Shown here piece after piece: positions 12,900 through 25,729 of a stretch of 64,000 nt of DNA. The DNA is from Elysia chlorotica (lineage: Eukaryota > Mollusca > Gastropoda > Plakobranchidae): the NCBI GenBank assembly GCA_003991915.1, contig RQTK01000025.1, positions 61,418-125,417 on the forward strand, written 5' to 3'. The position numbers and the translations under genes were made by a program. Position 1 is the first letter of the stretch. Every line of letters starts with the position of its first letter. The notes below the pieces were generated by a model. That model did not search any database. It was not told where the DNA came from and was given only the letters and a program-made list of their open reading frames with translations.

Positions 12900-13425
12900 T
12901 TTATTCGGGTTCTTCTTTTTCTCTTCTTATTAAGATCCATAGATAGAGAATATAGAATGATAGAATGACAGAAAGGATGTCAAGGATGGTAAAAACATTC
13001 CTTGTGATAAGCCTTGATGGACATCAAAATTAGTTTTACCTTTAGTTGTACAGAGAAACAGAGAGAGATAGATAGAAATGTAGATGAACAGATTTATAAG
13101 TAAATGGATTGATAGGTAGATTGATACATAGATGCACTTATTATACATGTATTACTATTTGCCACCTCATGCAATATATTTTAAAATCCTCTTTTAGGGT
13201 CACTGGGTGAAAAACACACACAAGTGGTTAACTGATTAAAAAGCAGCGGTACTAGTGAGCTTGCTTTTTTTATTTTCTCTTTATAGACTACCAGGTGATT
13301 TTCACCCACAAATGGTTTAACGTAATACAAATGAGAGGCGTTGAAGGTTAAATCTACGATTTCAGACACTGATGTTTGATGGCTTAGCTATATAATGTAG
13401 TGCAAAAAGTGTACCTCTTTAGAAC
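12900..13425. other. Intergenic DNA, no gene seen
   Basis: It contains short tandem gatagatagat-like tracts at about 13045-13140 and otherwise unremarkable AT-rich sequence. Confidence 0.5.
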
Positions 13426-13556
13426 TTTGGATTTTACACTATTTTGTATTATTTCCAGAAAACTTAAAGGTAACTGTTTAATATATAGGCTGTGATATTT
13501 TGTGATGTTTGTAACATTTTGTTTTACCTGTGTAATTTGAAGTAAGTTTGAAGATC
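13426..13556 (+). repeat. Left copy of a perfect 131-bp direct repeat
   Basis: It is identical, base for base by eye, to 14642-14772. The two copies bracket the LINE fragment, so this reads as a target-site duplication. Confidence 0.85.
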
Positions 13557-14641
13557 TAATCTAAAATTTGACAGATACAATGATAATCACGCAACTGACA
13601 AAGTTAAAGGTGGATGGAAAGGATCTAAGGGTGATCAAAAACATATATTGGGAACAAACAGCAGCAATGCGAGTTGATGGGGAAATCAGTACTTTCCAAC
13701 AAATAAAGCGTGGTGTAAGACAAGGATGTGTGCTCTCTCCAGACCTTTTCTCTCTTTACAGTGAAATAATCATGCGAAACTTAGAAGGACATCCTGGAAT
13801 AAAAGTGGGAGGTCACAATATCAACAACCTTAGATATGCCGACGATACAGTATTGTTAGCAGAAAACAACAATGATCTACAAAATTTAGTAAACATTGTA
13901 GAAGAGGAGAGCAGGAAAAAAGGATTAGAACTGAACAGTAAAAAGACAGAGGTAATGGTTATCAGCAAGGAACAGATATCGCCGACGAGTGACATCTATA
14001 TCAAAGGAACCAAACTCAAACAAAGTGACCGCTTTAAATATCTAGGGGCAATAATATCAGGCGATGGCAGAAACAACATCGAAATATCATCTCGCATAGC
14101 GCAGTCAAAGGCAAGTTTCCAGCGCATGAAAACCATCTTAACAAATAAGCGCATCTCCATCCAAACAAGAAAAAGGGTCCTTCAGTGCTACATAGAACCT
14201 ATTCTAATGTATGGTTGCGAGGCGTGGACGGTGTCAAAGCAGATAGAAAAGAAACTGAAAGCAATAGAAATGTGGTTTTTAAGACGAATGCTCCGCATCT
14301 CTTGGACAGAAAAGAAATCAAACAAAGAAGTTTTAGAAGAAGCTCAAGCAAAACCATCAATAATTAACAAGGTGAGGAAAAGGCAAACAACATTCTTTGG
14401 CCACATGATGAGAAGAGAGGGACTAGAACATCTAGTGACAACAGGAATGATTGATGGGAAACGCAGTCAGGAAGGCAAAGAGAAAAAATGGCAGACGGGA
14501 TGAAGGAGTGGCTACAAATATCAAAGGTTACAGAGATGATGAAACTAACCAGAGAAAGAGAGATATGGAGGGACATGATCACCAACGCTATGAGGCATGG
14601 TACTTGATGATGATGATGATGATTATCTCATTTTGTAGATG
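13557..14641 (+). mobile_element. 5'-truncated RTE-type LINE insertion
   Basis: The element spans the sequence between the two 131-bp repeats. It begins inside the RT domain (the KFD.. motif just before the frame at 13568). It runs through the RT C-terminal region and ends in a (TGA)n microsatellite (about 14604-14622), a typical tail for RTE-like LINEs. About 20 bp then lead into the right repeat. The upstream endonuclease is missing, consistent with 5' truncation during target-primed reverse transcription. Confidence 0.85.
13568..14503 (+). pseudogene. LINE (RTE-like) reverse transcriptase C-terminal fragment, frameshifted
   Basis: The 311-codon frame carries RT motifs: KRGVRQGCVLSPDLFSLYSE, then the catalytic LRYADDTVLLAE, then FKYLGAIISGDG, then MYGCEAWTVSKQ and FGHMMRREGLE. 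The natural C-terminus (GMKEWLQISKVTEMM..RDIWRDMITNAMRHGT, then stop) continues in another frame from about 14465, so one small indel breaks the end. Fingers motifs and endonuclease are absent. The copy is young, to judge by its long open frame and perfect flanking repeat, but it is not functional. Confidence 0.9.
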
Positions 14642-14772
14642 TTTGGATTTTACACTATTTTGTATTATTTCCAGAAAACTTAAAGGTAACTGTTTAATAT
14701 ATAGGCTGTGATATTTTGTGATGTTTGTAACATTTTGTTTTACCTGTGTAATTTGAAGTAAGTTTGAAGATC
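14642..14772 (+). repeat. Right copy of the 131-bp direct repeat
   Basis: It matches 13426-13556 exactly. Similarity continues a few bases further (taatct) with a one-base indel. Confidence 0.85.
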
Positions 14773-14789
14773 CTAATCTGTAATAAAAT

Positions 14790-15720
14790 AGTTGACTTAA
14801 TTCAATATCAGATCTGTATTTTTTTTTATTTTCCTTTAAGAGCAGAGCAAGACAGGTATAGTGAATGAAATGCAATGTAATAATTTTACATACAAATGTA
14901 ATTCATGAGGACGTCTGAAACTCCATTAACTTTAACAAAAAATATTTTGCACTTTGCTGATGAAAAAAAAATGTGTGGTATTACTGACATCTTTCATTTA
15001 TTAGCTTTGGATTAGAGCAAGTCTACACTTTAACTTTCTCTTAATCTGAGCTACATGTACTGCTACTACTATACTAGTTTTTTTAGATGCATTCAGCTTT
15101 TGTCTACAAAGAAGCAGAGACATTCAGAAATACAATCTTGTCTGAGCTGATATCAGAAACTCTCTTGTGGTATTGGTAGAAATACATTTGTATACCTTAT
15201 ATTTTTAGTGACCATTTGGGGGAATATGGGCAACAGTCACAAGTGATGAGGGTAACGTTGACCACATAAAAATCAATGTATTCGCTCAGTCTAGCACCAA
15301 TACATTAGATTTTGTCTTTAAAATGATTTATATTGAAAAAAAATTGAAAGACTTAAACATTTGATCCCCAGAAAAATATGTAAAAAGAAAAATGGGATCA
15401 TAACCTTCTCCTGAACCTACTTAGATCTTAAAAAAGAAAATGAGAAAGATATAGAGCTTGGTCTTGACCAGTACCTATGATACAGCAATCATGATGAACA
15501 CAAGACCAACTACAATAAATGTGACCATTCTAATTGGAAAGAGAAACACATTCATCAACAACAAGGAATTGCCAACAACAAAATTTTATCATGGGTGCCT
15601 GGTGACATGCTAAAATAACACTAGATTTACAGAAACATGTATTCTGGCATTAACCTGCCTTCTTTAGAGTGTGATTTGCTGCTAGTGGGAATGATTATGA
15701 AGGCCTGATAGGGGTCTACA
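14790..15720. other. Intergenic DNA, no gene seen
   Basis: AT-rich; no exon, RNA gene or repeat that I can name. Confidence 0.5.
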
Positions 15721-15840
15721 GAGTTGAGTTGAAATGGTTTTATGTCCACCTTATGCACTCTTTAGGGTATATTGTGGATGGGCCCCAAGACTGACGTCTG
15801 ATATTTTTATGTGCTGTCACATACGAGACAGGGCGGGGTC
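15721..15840 (-). mobile_element. SINE family A, diverged 3' part
   Basis: The reverse complement has the acgagacagggc block, the gtcagacgt-like block, a decayed tagcct block and the final CAACTCAACTC tail of family A. The tRNA-like head is missing. Confidence 0.6.
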
Positions 15841-16170
15841 AAAAGAGCAATCAGCATAATTTGTAAGTAGAAAATCTGAAAGTCCTTGCGTATTAATTAT
15901 TATTTAAATTAAAAAACAAGCTATTACTCTCTGATGATCATTTTTGAAAGTCTAGATACTTTGACCTGTTTTTTTAAATATCGTGAACAACACCATTTGT
16001 CATTGCGAATTACTACATAATCTGCAACTAGAAACGCAGAACATGAATATCACTTTTTAACTAATCAGATCGAGTACATGTCTCTCAAATTTGTCCAAAC
16101 ACGATATAGAAAAATGAAACTGTATGTCGTAATAACAATGAACATGATGCAAAAAGTGTTGGTAATACAG

Positions 16171-16374
16171 TTTATTTATTGACTTTAAACTTAAAGCAGC
16201 TTCTAACAGTTCAATCTTAACTTAGCCACTGGGCACAACACTGACCAAATAAACTGAGAAGAAATATGCCATGAAGTCACTGATGATCCAATTCCTTTGA
16301 TTTTTGTGTACTTTTAATTACATATACACTGTTAAAAATGAAAGAACCTCCAAATTTTAGAACAACCTTTTATT
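16171..16374 (-). terminator. DYNLT1: Candidate poly(A) signals of DYNLT1
   Basis: On the minus strand AATAAA occurs at 16369-16374 and twice in 16171-16180. These are 600-800 bp beyond the DYNLT1 stop and the first good candidates in its 3' UTR. Which one is used cannot be told from sequence alone. Confidence 0.4.
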
Positions 16375-16982
16375 GAGGAGAAAAAGAAAACTTGACCAGA
16401 ATACAGACATGCAATCATAAATGAAAATTATGTACATATGATATTTGCAGACTTACAATTTTCATGCATTCAAAGCTAAGATCCAACTTTCTAGTTATAC
16501 CACAAACATTTATCACAGTTTTATTCAATTTTAAAATTAGAAAGACTATTTGAATAAATTGTAAAGAAATATTTTCAAAGGTGATCTGTAACAAACAAAC
16601 CATCTCAAAGATATTCTAAATTGAACAGATAAAGGCTACATTAGTATTTTACTTCTAAGTTTTCTCAAACCTTAACTGAAACTGGTAGAAACTGAAAAAA
16701 AAAAAAGACGTAGGAAAATCATGATAGATTTGGAGACTAATGCCTATTTGACTAGCACGCAGAGACATTTTTTTTTTAATATGTCAAGGTTGACTGCTTG
16801 GATATTTCTAAAAAACTATAAGGGGACTTAGAGCAAGGAAACTACAGCTCATGTCTATAAATAATTGTATACTGGTTTTCAGAAGTTTGGTATAACTTGA
16901 CCCATTATAAACATGAAAAAACCAATGCATTCAGCTGGAAGTGGAGGATTGATCAGCTTTGATAAAAAAAATGAAAGGTTGT

Positions 16983-19900
16983 CTAGATGGCAAGTCCGAA
17001 GACGCTCACAATGCAGAACATCGTCTTGTTCTCCCATCTGACTGTGCAGCTCCCTGATGCAGATAAAGAGAATGTGAAAGAATGATATACAATTTCCATC
17101 ATTATTTATTTGATCTTTCTCTTTATGGGGATCAGAGGAATCGTGGTTGAAAATTTAACTGGCGGAATAAGACAAAGCTATGTGTATCCAATTTAACTAT
17201 TACAAATAAACAAAAACAACAACAAAAATTTATAAAAAATTGTGTATACCTTAACTACTTTCTCACTGAGGACACTGTTCACCATGGATCATGCAGTGAT
17301 ACAGGAGGATAAAACTACATGTAAACGTAAAAGGAGCATTTTAAAAGGGAATGACAAAGTAGCTACAGCTAGAAAGAACTGTTCAGCCTTATTAATGAAA
17401 ACAATACACCTGCAAAGGCTTTTCACTTCTTATAATATATAACAAAAACCAAACCAAACGCTTAATTCATGTGTATTTGACACAAGAAGTTAACCGCATA
17501 CAATTTAAAATTATGGATATCGGTATACTTTTAGTAGTAATTTAAAACATTTTTCTCAGCTTTCACAAAGGAAGTTTTTTTTTTTACTTCAATAAGGAGC
17601 ATGACTACATCCTGACCATTAAAGCAACGAACCAGTAAAGGTAGATTTTATATTATAATAATAATATTAAACATGTAAGACAGATTAATGGGTTTAGTTA
17701 TATAATGTTGAAATATCTAAGTTAAAACCTGTTAGGTTTTTAGACCTGTGAAAAACAAATTCCTTTCTCTTTATTGGTAAGAGAAACAATACGTAGGTCT
17801 ATACAGTAGTGCATACCTACAACTGCATCCACTGCAGGGAGAATGATCGCTACAGCGGGACATTTCAAGAATCATCTATTTTTTTCAACTATATAAACTT
17901 TTGCTTGAGTTTATTTTTTATTAGAGGGAGGTAATAAGTGTTCAAAATCCAATTTTTGGTAGGTTCATTGGCATGACTACAACAGAAACTTGCTTACAAT
18001 GGGACTTTTCTTCTGGAACCAAAAGCCCCGCTGTAATCATGTTTTACTGTATTACACACATCCCACATTTCTAAAGTTTTTCAAAGGTTTAAAGGCTTGG
18101 GAATATATGCCAATCACTAACAAAATAGAAAGAAACTAAAACAGTTGTGTTAGTAGCATCAAAATTAAAAAATATTATAATTTTGGGCAGATAGGAAACA
18201 CTGACCGTCAGTAGAGTTGTCCCAAAAGCAAGAACTGGCTGTGTGTAGACCTGCTCCATTCTTTTGCATTATAACACAAGTCACTGAAATATAAATATGA
18301 AAAAGGTTAAAATAAATTAATAAATAATAAAGTAATATACCTGTAAGTATTTTCACTCACCCCCTGCCCCCCCCAAAAAAAACAAAAAAACAAAAAAAAA
18401 AAAAAAAACCCCCCCCCCCCCCCCAAACACACACACACAAAACAAACAACATTTACTACAATAAGTCATTAACTCCATTTTGCCCATTTTATTTTACACA
18501 TTAAGCATCAAAACTTTAAAGAGAAAAGAAAAATCTGTTAATTTGTATACAACTGATCTACACAACATGTAAAGGAACCTGATTTGCCTTGTCTACCAGT
18601 GGTATTGTACGAAGCTAAATTTACAAGACAATTAAATTTACGTTTTGGGTGGTGCATGTTTTTTTAAAAACTTGAATGCCAAAGTTAAGCCAAGTTGTAG
18701 ACATAATAGTGGGGTAAATCGCCAAGACTCACACCTAGATTTTGTATTTTTAAATATTACATCTGACATTGTTTTAAGAACAATTATGTACAAATTACCT
18801 ACCAATGTATTTGAATGGTTTGCCAAGTTTGGTGAGCTGGTTGAGGCATTGTTCAACAACATTAGACGTCCATTGGTTCACTTTGTTGTGCTGGTAGCCA
18901 TTTCCACCGATGGCACCCTCAACAGCCTCCTTGATAATGTTTGTCACCTCATCGACAACAAATGCCGTCTGTCATAGAAAGGAATTTAATCATTAGTACA
19001 AGATAAATATATACATTCTCAGAAAACATTTTTTTTAGGTCACAAGGTGGCAAAAAAAAAGTTCATAAATGTGAATAGGATTCATTTATAGTGTTTGCAA
19101 TTATACATGTGAATTGCTACCTCGATCTTCCAGAAAAGACATAAAACATGGAATGAGAGTGCTTCCTTCACAAAAGTGAAGATGTTAAAAATACAGTGTA
19201 ATTATTACAATATTAAAAAAACCCAATAACACTTGAATGTCAAACATATGCCATTATTTCTCTAAGTAAACATCTATAAACTCTGTAACAAAGAGAAAAA
19301 AAAATGAAATACTGCTGTCACTTAAATGTCATATGTTTCCCGAACAAATAATAATCTGTTAATGCACAACTTTTCCATTATAAGCCTACAGTAACACTTC
19401 ATTGGTCTTAAAAAAAAAAAAGGTTAGTATTCTTATCATTCAAATTGAGAAAGTACAGTCTCTACCTTCTTTTGTACACTATAAAACTGTTCTCAAATGC
19501 TAATATTTCAGAACAATGCCTTTCTTTTAAAATCATATTTAATACTTTAAAAAATAATAATGATAGTAATTATCATTATAATAGTACATAATATTTAAAC
19601 AACACAATTAACTAAATTTCACCTAGAATTAAAAAAACCACAACATTAACATTTATAACAATTAAAAAAGCAATAAAAAAAATAACAAACAAAAACATCT
19701 AATGACAAAATGATATTTAACAAATGTGTGTCGCTATAAGATTACCATGTGGTTTAAAATAAAACATTCCAGTTCCACCAGAGCATTTTTACTGTAGTAA
19801 AACATCATTAATGAACCTTGTTTTTAACACACTATTAAAATTAAACAAGCTGATTTCTTGAGTCTAAGGAGTACACCAAAACAAATCTAAGCTTTCACCT

Positions 19901-22900
19901 TTTTAAAGGTAATTTATAAGATTTTAAAATAAATGATGACAAAGGCAATTTATGGTAGTCCTGTAATATCAGACACATTAAAAATAAACAAAACATAATT
20001 AGTTTTTCTGTTTCATTTTTCTTTAAATATTGTGAGCTGAACTAACAAAAAAAGTAACTGAATAATACTAAAAAAGAACACAATGTAACTGCTTTTTTCA
20101 CTCACTTCCTGGCAAAATAAAGAAAAGAGAAAAAATCATGAAGACATTAAAGTTCTTGTTTGCCTCTCTGTGTTTATCTCATTATGCATCTTAAAAGAAT
20201 ATATACTTTTCAACGAATAAGGATCAGCAGCTTTGAAATTTGTATACTCTTGAAAATCAACTCAATCCCTTTCTTACTTTAAAAAATGTTAGTTACAACA
20301 AAATTTCTTGTAGTAAAAAATGATAATAAAGTTCAGGGCTTGGAATGACTTGTTTCCAAAAAGGAGTAAAAAATAAGACACGACTGCCAATAGAGATTGG
20401 TATAAAAGCTATAATTAGGATGGAGTCGAAATTGAGAGATAGATATTTTTTAGGACAAAGTCAAGATAGAAAGATTGGTATTATTAGGATTAAAAATGAT
20501 AGAACGATTGATATTATTTGGACGAAATTAAGATAAAAAGATTGGTATTATTAGGACATGGTATATATGTGTACTATTAGAGAATTAATGTGCAACTCTT
20601 TTGCTCTCTCACAAACTAGGGAGCAGTGATGATGCCCTGCAGTTTTATCTCTCTCGTGAATTTTCTCAAATATTCTTTTGCCTGCATATTTAGGTTTGGA
20701 TTACTAGATTGTGAGGCAACCAGGGTGAATCAGGCACAAGTCGCTGATATAAGTTTTGAGCTAGAGCCCTTTAAACATAGAAAATGGGTCTATATTGAGC
20801 TTTTTCATTTCCCCAAAAAACTATTGTCTCTGATTCTAGAAATGATAGAATAATTTTTTCAACCTCTTAAAGCGAACTTATTGCTTCTTAAAACACTGTA
20901 AATTTAACTCCAAAAGTCAAATTACCGACTTGTGCCTAATTCACCCTGGTTGCCTATCAATTAAAGTCATAGAATTTATTCTCATTTAAATTAGGTGTTT
21001 AAATTTAGAATCCAATTATATATTTTCTGCCTCTCTGTCATTTATATAAGGAAAAAAAATGGAAGAAAGTGGAAAATTGATATCTATACTTTGTGATGGA
21101 AGAGAGCCCTGAAATTTGTGCACAAGGTCTTGGAATAGACAAGTAGTATGAAAACTGCCCACATACTCCTGGTCTCTTTTTTGACCCTGCGAGCAAACTG
21201 GCTCAGGTTGTAGAGCGTTGGTTTCCAGATTTGGACGTCTGAGGTTCATCCATGTAACTGGTTGGGTCGCTGTCAGTATAATGTGATCAGCTGAGACAGG
21301 ATTCATGGTATCCCTGCTCTGTGTTGTGCGTAGCAGCACATAAAATTGACAGACGTTAGTCTTGGAGCTCATCCACAACATATATAGCCTAAGTAGTGCT
21401 CACATTAGATGTTAAACCAACTCAACTCTATTTTGACTAAAACGTGATATTTCTACCTCAAGAATCGTGAAAAGGAAAAGACTGCTGTGTATACTAACCA
21501 GCATGTTTTAAAAGCAGGAATGCCACCCGAGCCTGGCGAAATTTCCGGAACTTTGGTAGTGGAGAAAGGGGGGGGGGTCAGGGGGGCCAGAGCTGAACAT
21601 TTTTAAAGTTCGTTTAAAGAGGCTCTGAGATGATAAATTGCAACATTTATTAAAGGAAATACCGAGTCTCGCTAACAGATATTTGCCGCTAGACAATGTG
21701 TACAACAGATTTTCTTCTATACCGGCTTCCTGTTAGACCCATTGTTTCTTGTGTTATATTTATATCCACCTCAACGAAGTTTATTTTTACTCTACACCTG
21801 CTCTAATTTCATTGCCTGTATTCCGAATTTCTGCAATTTTTAATTGTATTGCGTGTGTCCATTTCACGAAAGAATAAACACGAGTTGTTTTGATTTTTGT
21901 TTTGTTTTTTCTAACAAAAGGTTGGAGAAACATAATTAGCATAAATCCTGACATAGATCTATTTTATATGAATTTAGAATTAAATTATATTAGATGCAGA
22001 ATGTGCCGAACGTCAGATTCAATGTAGCTGTCACATAAGATATGTCTCGGTTAGATCTAGCTAGACCTCGATTATTTTTTAAAATTAAATTAACCAGAGT
22101 AGCACGCATGTTAAATTCGCTAACCTCGCGTAGAACGGTTTGGCCAAGGCTCCACCATTAAAATAGCCTATAGATCCGAGTCAGATCAAACACACCCTGG
22201 CTGAAATCAATTTGTCAGAAAAAAATGATGAGGGCTGGATGAAGATGGACAGATCAGTATTACTCGGAAGAATAAACGTTGTCCATCAGATAAACTTGAG
22301 GTTCAAGTCGGTAACCCGGATGAGGTCAACTACAGTACCAATAAAACAGTATTATGCAAATTTGATAAACAAAGAAAAGACATCGCATGACGATAACATT
22401 GTTCTTTGCTTTTCTTTTCCGTACTCACAAACTTTAATAACTTTCTTTTTCTACTCGGGTTTTAGTTGCGCAATTTACCGTAGTTGTATGATACCCATAA
22501 ACAACATTGTTTTGCTTTAAGAGGCGGATTTGTTCAGAAGGGCGCGCTTTAGAAATTAACAGCGCATAATTTTCATTTTTTAAAATATTGGCGATCTCGG
22601 AAATCCACGGTTAAGTGCTACTAGTGCTAGTTGAGTTCGAAGATGAACAAAACTAATGGTCTTCGTTGACTGTAGATCTTTGTGTTGTGCCAGCAATGTG
22701 AGCTGAAAGGCACATAGCAACGGGCATTTTTTTTCCAGAAAAAAAAAATATGGCAGAATTTTCGAGGAAAAGTTTTCCGGACCTTGGATTCAAGGGCCAG
22801 TTAGAAAAATTTCCAGAGGATCCGGAACAAATTTTGGTTCCGGAAAGGTGGCATCCCTGTAATAGTATTTTTCAACAAAATACATCAATTAAATCTTTAC

Positions 22901-23631
22901 AAAATTTGTGAAAGAGTCTAAATGCAGCATCCAACAAGGTGGGTGAGCTGACTTCTCAAGTGATAGAGTGATGGACTTCTACACTGAAAGAAATCCCTAG
23001 TTCAATCCCTTTACTTGTCACATTTTGTCCCCTTCTCGTGACGTCAGTGTCTAATATGATTGGTTGAGAAAACATATCATAAAAGCTTGTGACATCACGT
23101 TAGTCTTGGGACCTGCCCATGAGCTCAGTTGCTGGGGTTAAAAAAGTTTAAAAAAAAACACTCATCCAAACAAGTGAAATCACCTCTCTACGACCCAGTC
23201 TGTTCCCGCGTCAGATATACAGCCTGTAGCCCGTGTAGGGCTGTAAGCTTCTAGATCTTCTAGAGTAAGCTTCTAGAGCTTCTAGAACTATAAATCCATT
23301 TGTTCAAAAAATTTCATACATTGCTGATGAAGGTGTAGCTGTTGTGATGTCTAGATCTGGATATGGATTCTACTTCTAGTGTTGTAAAATATAAAATAAT
23401 AGTATATTATATATATGCATTCTTGAAATAATGTAAAACATAGATCTAGACGATAAATGGTCGTAGTACCTATGACTCATTGGTATGGTTGGAGTTGTCT
23501 AAAATCGCTTGATTTGGCCCATTTTAATGAATGCATTATGATACTAAAACAAGGTTTTCGGGTAATATTTTCAACAAATTAGCAACATTTATCTTCAATC
23601 ATACCTCTTCTCCGGACTGAAAGTCATCCAT
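16983..23631 (-). CDS. DYNLT1: Dynein light chain Tctex-type 1, four exons, complete
   Basis: The minus-strand coding exons are 23631-23605, 18968-18803, 18283-18206 and 17053-16983 (stop TAG at 16985-16983). They total 342 nt and encode 113 residues, the same length as human DYNLT1. The protein starts MDDFQSGEE, then [71 protein letters not shown] and [22 protein letters not shown]. This is near-identical to the family along its whole length. All junctions are GT-AG with matching phase. The product is a cargo-adaptor light chain of cytoplasmic dynein; it dimerises and binds the dynein intermediate chain. Intron 1 is 4.6 kb and holds a SINE and a hAT-like element. The gene converges on CCDC174 and diverges from ASCC3. 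Confidence 0.97.
18369..18440. repeat. Adjacent poly(A) and poly(C) runs with CA repeat
   Basis: C-run, A-rich run, a 14-base C run (about 18411-18424) and then (CA)n. It lies in a DYNLT1 intron just upstream of exon 3 on the minus strand. Confidence 0.85.
18969..21195. other. DYNLT1 intron 1, proximal part
   Basis: AT-rich intron DNA with A-rich runs and no recognisable coding segment. A loose internal repeat of agattggtattattagga-like text occurs at 20390-20560. Confidence 0.5.
21196..21429 (+). mobile_element. tRNA-derived SINE, family A
   Basis: It opens with a tRNA-like head (ggctcaggttgtagagcg, then the B-box-like gaggttcatcc). It continues with the gctgagacagga, gtagcagcacata and gacgttagtcttgg blocks and ends in ttaaaccaactcaactct. 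It shares all blocks with 62395-62645 and is intronic to DYNLT1. Confidence 0.75.
21515..22859. mobile_element. hAT-like element with 13-bp terminal inverted repeats
   Basis: The left end caggaatgccacc (21515-21527) and right end ggtggcatccctg (22847-22859) are inverted repeats with one mismatch. Both ends also share ccgga-rich subterminal sequence. No clear 8-bp target duplication is visible. No transposase domain is recognisable inside; a 102-codon frame at 22212-22520 has no family likeness. It lies in DYNLT1 intron 1. Confidence 0.55.
22938..23150 (+). mobile_element. SINE-like unit, family B
   Basis: A head with tagttcaatccc (B-box-like) is followed by a body that ends ttagtcttgggacctgcc..gagctcagttgctgg and an A-rich tail. 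The ttagtcttggg block resembles family A, so the two may share a body. It is a single copy here. Confidence 0.4.
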
Positions 23632-25250
23632 GGCTCCAGACAACAGGTATTGTTGGAAAATAGAATGGAATCCGACGGCTTGTTTCTGCTGATTACAGTG
23701 TCTCGATGACAACCACAATTCTCGCCGAGTGCGCTAACTTGCGCGACTTTGAGAGATTGTTACGGGAAACAACTCTTCACGAAAAGGAAAGAAATGCATA
23801 TTCTTAGCACTGGTTTCTATTATGTTTGAGTGACTTCTACAGTCGTCTATAACTAAAACCCGATCCGCAAGAGAAGAAAAGATAAGGGGAAATGAGCCTA
23901 CAGGTAGACAATGAACGAATCAGAAGTTTAAAAGTACTATCGATGTTGTGCGTCCGCCATTTTTCATCAGGCATACAAAGATAAACTGGGCGCCTAACTC
24001 TACTCAAGATTTGTTACATTTACCGATAGTGGTCAACATTTACGAACGACGGTCTTCTGGCTCTGCGGCCTTTACTCTTTCCTTTAAATTATTCTTGATG
24101 TCTCTCTGGCTTCTTAAAAAAACAAAAACAAAACAACGGAGGGTGACATAATACATGTAATTCTTCTTCACTCTTGGTTGTTGGGATTCGAATCCTGGCA
24201 TGACGATAGAACTCAGTGTTATAATTATTCAGTTCTTCAGATTCGCTGTTGAAAATATGTTTTTTCCCCATAAGAATAATAGGTCTCATACTTAGACTTA
24301 GACAGCATGTTATTGGTTATTTGTTGCTGACACATTTCTATGTAATCTCTATTATTGATTTGTGTGTGTGTGTGTGTGTGTGGTTTGTGCTTGTGCATTT
24401 TCGCAGTTCATTTCGTTTTTTTTTCCATTCTTAATTTTAATCCATGCATCCTTAATGAAAATAATAGTCTTACTTTGCCTCGTTGCATGTTATCTTGAAT
24501 GCCCCTCTTCTCTCTTCGTCATTATAATGAATTCGGGTGTACTCTTTTTTTATCTCTTTTTGTTGCGCTTTTAAAGAAACTAAATCAACACCGCACATTT
24601 AAGCCTCGTGGGCCACAATAGCGCATTTTTTTCATTTATGGTAGATATTGGCACAAGCGCATCATAATTATGAACATCTTCATTAAAAGGGGGATAGAGG
24701 TACAAATTATGTGTGTCTCTGTTTCAAAGAAACACGTCAAAATGACAACAGAAAGAAATGGGGTGTCATAATCACCGATGTCACAGAAAAGTTATGGCTC
24801 AGGAAATATGGTTTCCTTAAGAGTCTCTAACGAAGACGGTGACACTATCTGAGAATCGAACCGGGATTTCCTGCTGATCAGGTCATAGTATTAACCAATA
24901 TTATTGTAATATTAGAACCTAGTAGCAAACCTACAATCTCCACACGAAATTCCCTTCCAATAACTAACCTATTGTAATTAGAAAGGCACATTGATAAATT
25001 AGGCTTTAGGCAAATTAAAATAAAGGGTATTATTTGACTTAGTTCGTCAGTCGGACAAATAGGATTTCGTCTATTAGTCGAGCATCCGGATAAGTAGCCA
25101 CTTAAAAAAAAAAAAAAAAAACACAGGTTAGGTATTGTTATCCGGAACATCTTGTATAGCAAAACAATAGCAGCAAGAAGTAAACGAAAAGCCGAGATAT
25201 AAAATATTACATTATCTATTGCACACACAACAATTGTACAGGTGTTGCAG
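23632..25250. other. Divergent intergenic region between DYNLT1 and ASCC3
   Basis: It lies upstream of both DYNLT1 (-) and ASCC3 (+). Sequence from 23640 to 24110 is less AT-rich than its surroundings and may hold the DYNLT1 promoter and 5' UTR, possibly also the noncoding first exon of ASCC3. No TATA box stands out. A (GT)n tract is at 24361-24382. The stretch at 24830-24905 has a minus-strand ggttcgattctc B-box and may be another SINE head. Confidence 0.4.
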
Positions 25251-25252
25251 TA

Positions 25253-25345
25253 TTAGGCTGTAATTTCTGTGTAGTTTAATGTGGTAGGAAATGTGACAGT
25301 TTTGTCGGCATCAAATAAATATATATTGGTTTAAACTAGGCATAT
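25253..25345 (+). repeat. Dispersed repeat module, first copy
   Basis: About 93 bp (aatttctgtgtagtttaatg ... ggtttaaactaggcata), repeated with few changes at 26567-26660. It is part of the repeat-rich block 25253-28110. Confidence 0.75.
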
Positions 25346-25397
25346 AAGATTTATAATAGATCTTGATCTAGATATAGTTTTGAAGCTAAGTGCAGGT

Positions 25398-25545
<148 letters not shown>

Positions 25546-25729
25546 CTTACTTATCTCTCACATTATGTGCAGGGACTGCTATTATAATGTTGGCGCCGAC
25601 CGCACACGAAGTAGCAGCAAAATACACATGCTATACGCCTACATGGCATCAATTACCTAATCTAAAAGCTTTGCTTTTATTATACAGTAAAATACCCTAA
25701 ATCATGCTATCTTGCGTTTATCTGTGATA

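Noticed and set aside
12273-12968. Several overlapping Leu/Pro/Ser or Arg/Gly/Glu frames
   Set aside because: They come from the polypyrimidine tract; no start context, introns or family likeness.
18645-18977. Plus-strand 110-codon frame
   Set aside because: It is the antisense shadow of DYNLT1 exon 2.
22212-22520. 102-codon frame inside the hAT-like element as a transposase
   Set aside because: No hAT, DDE or zinc-finger motif is visible, and it is too short.
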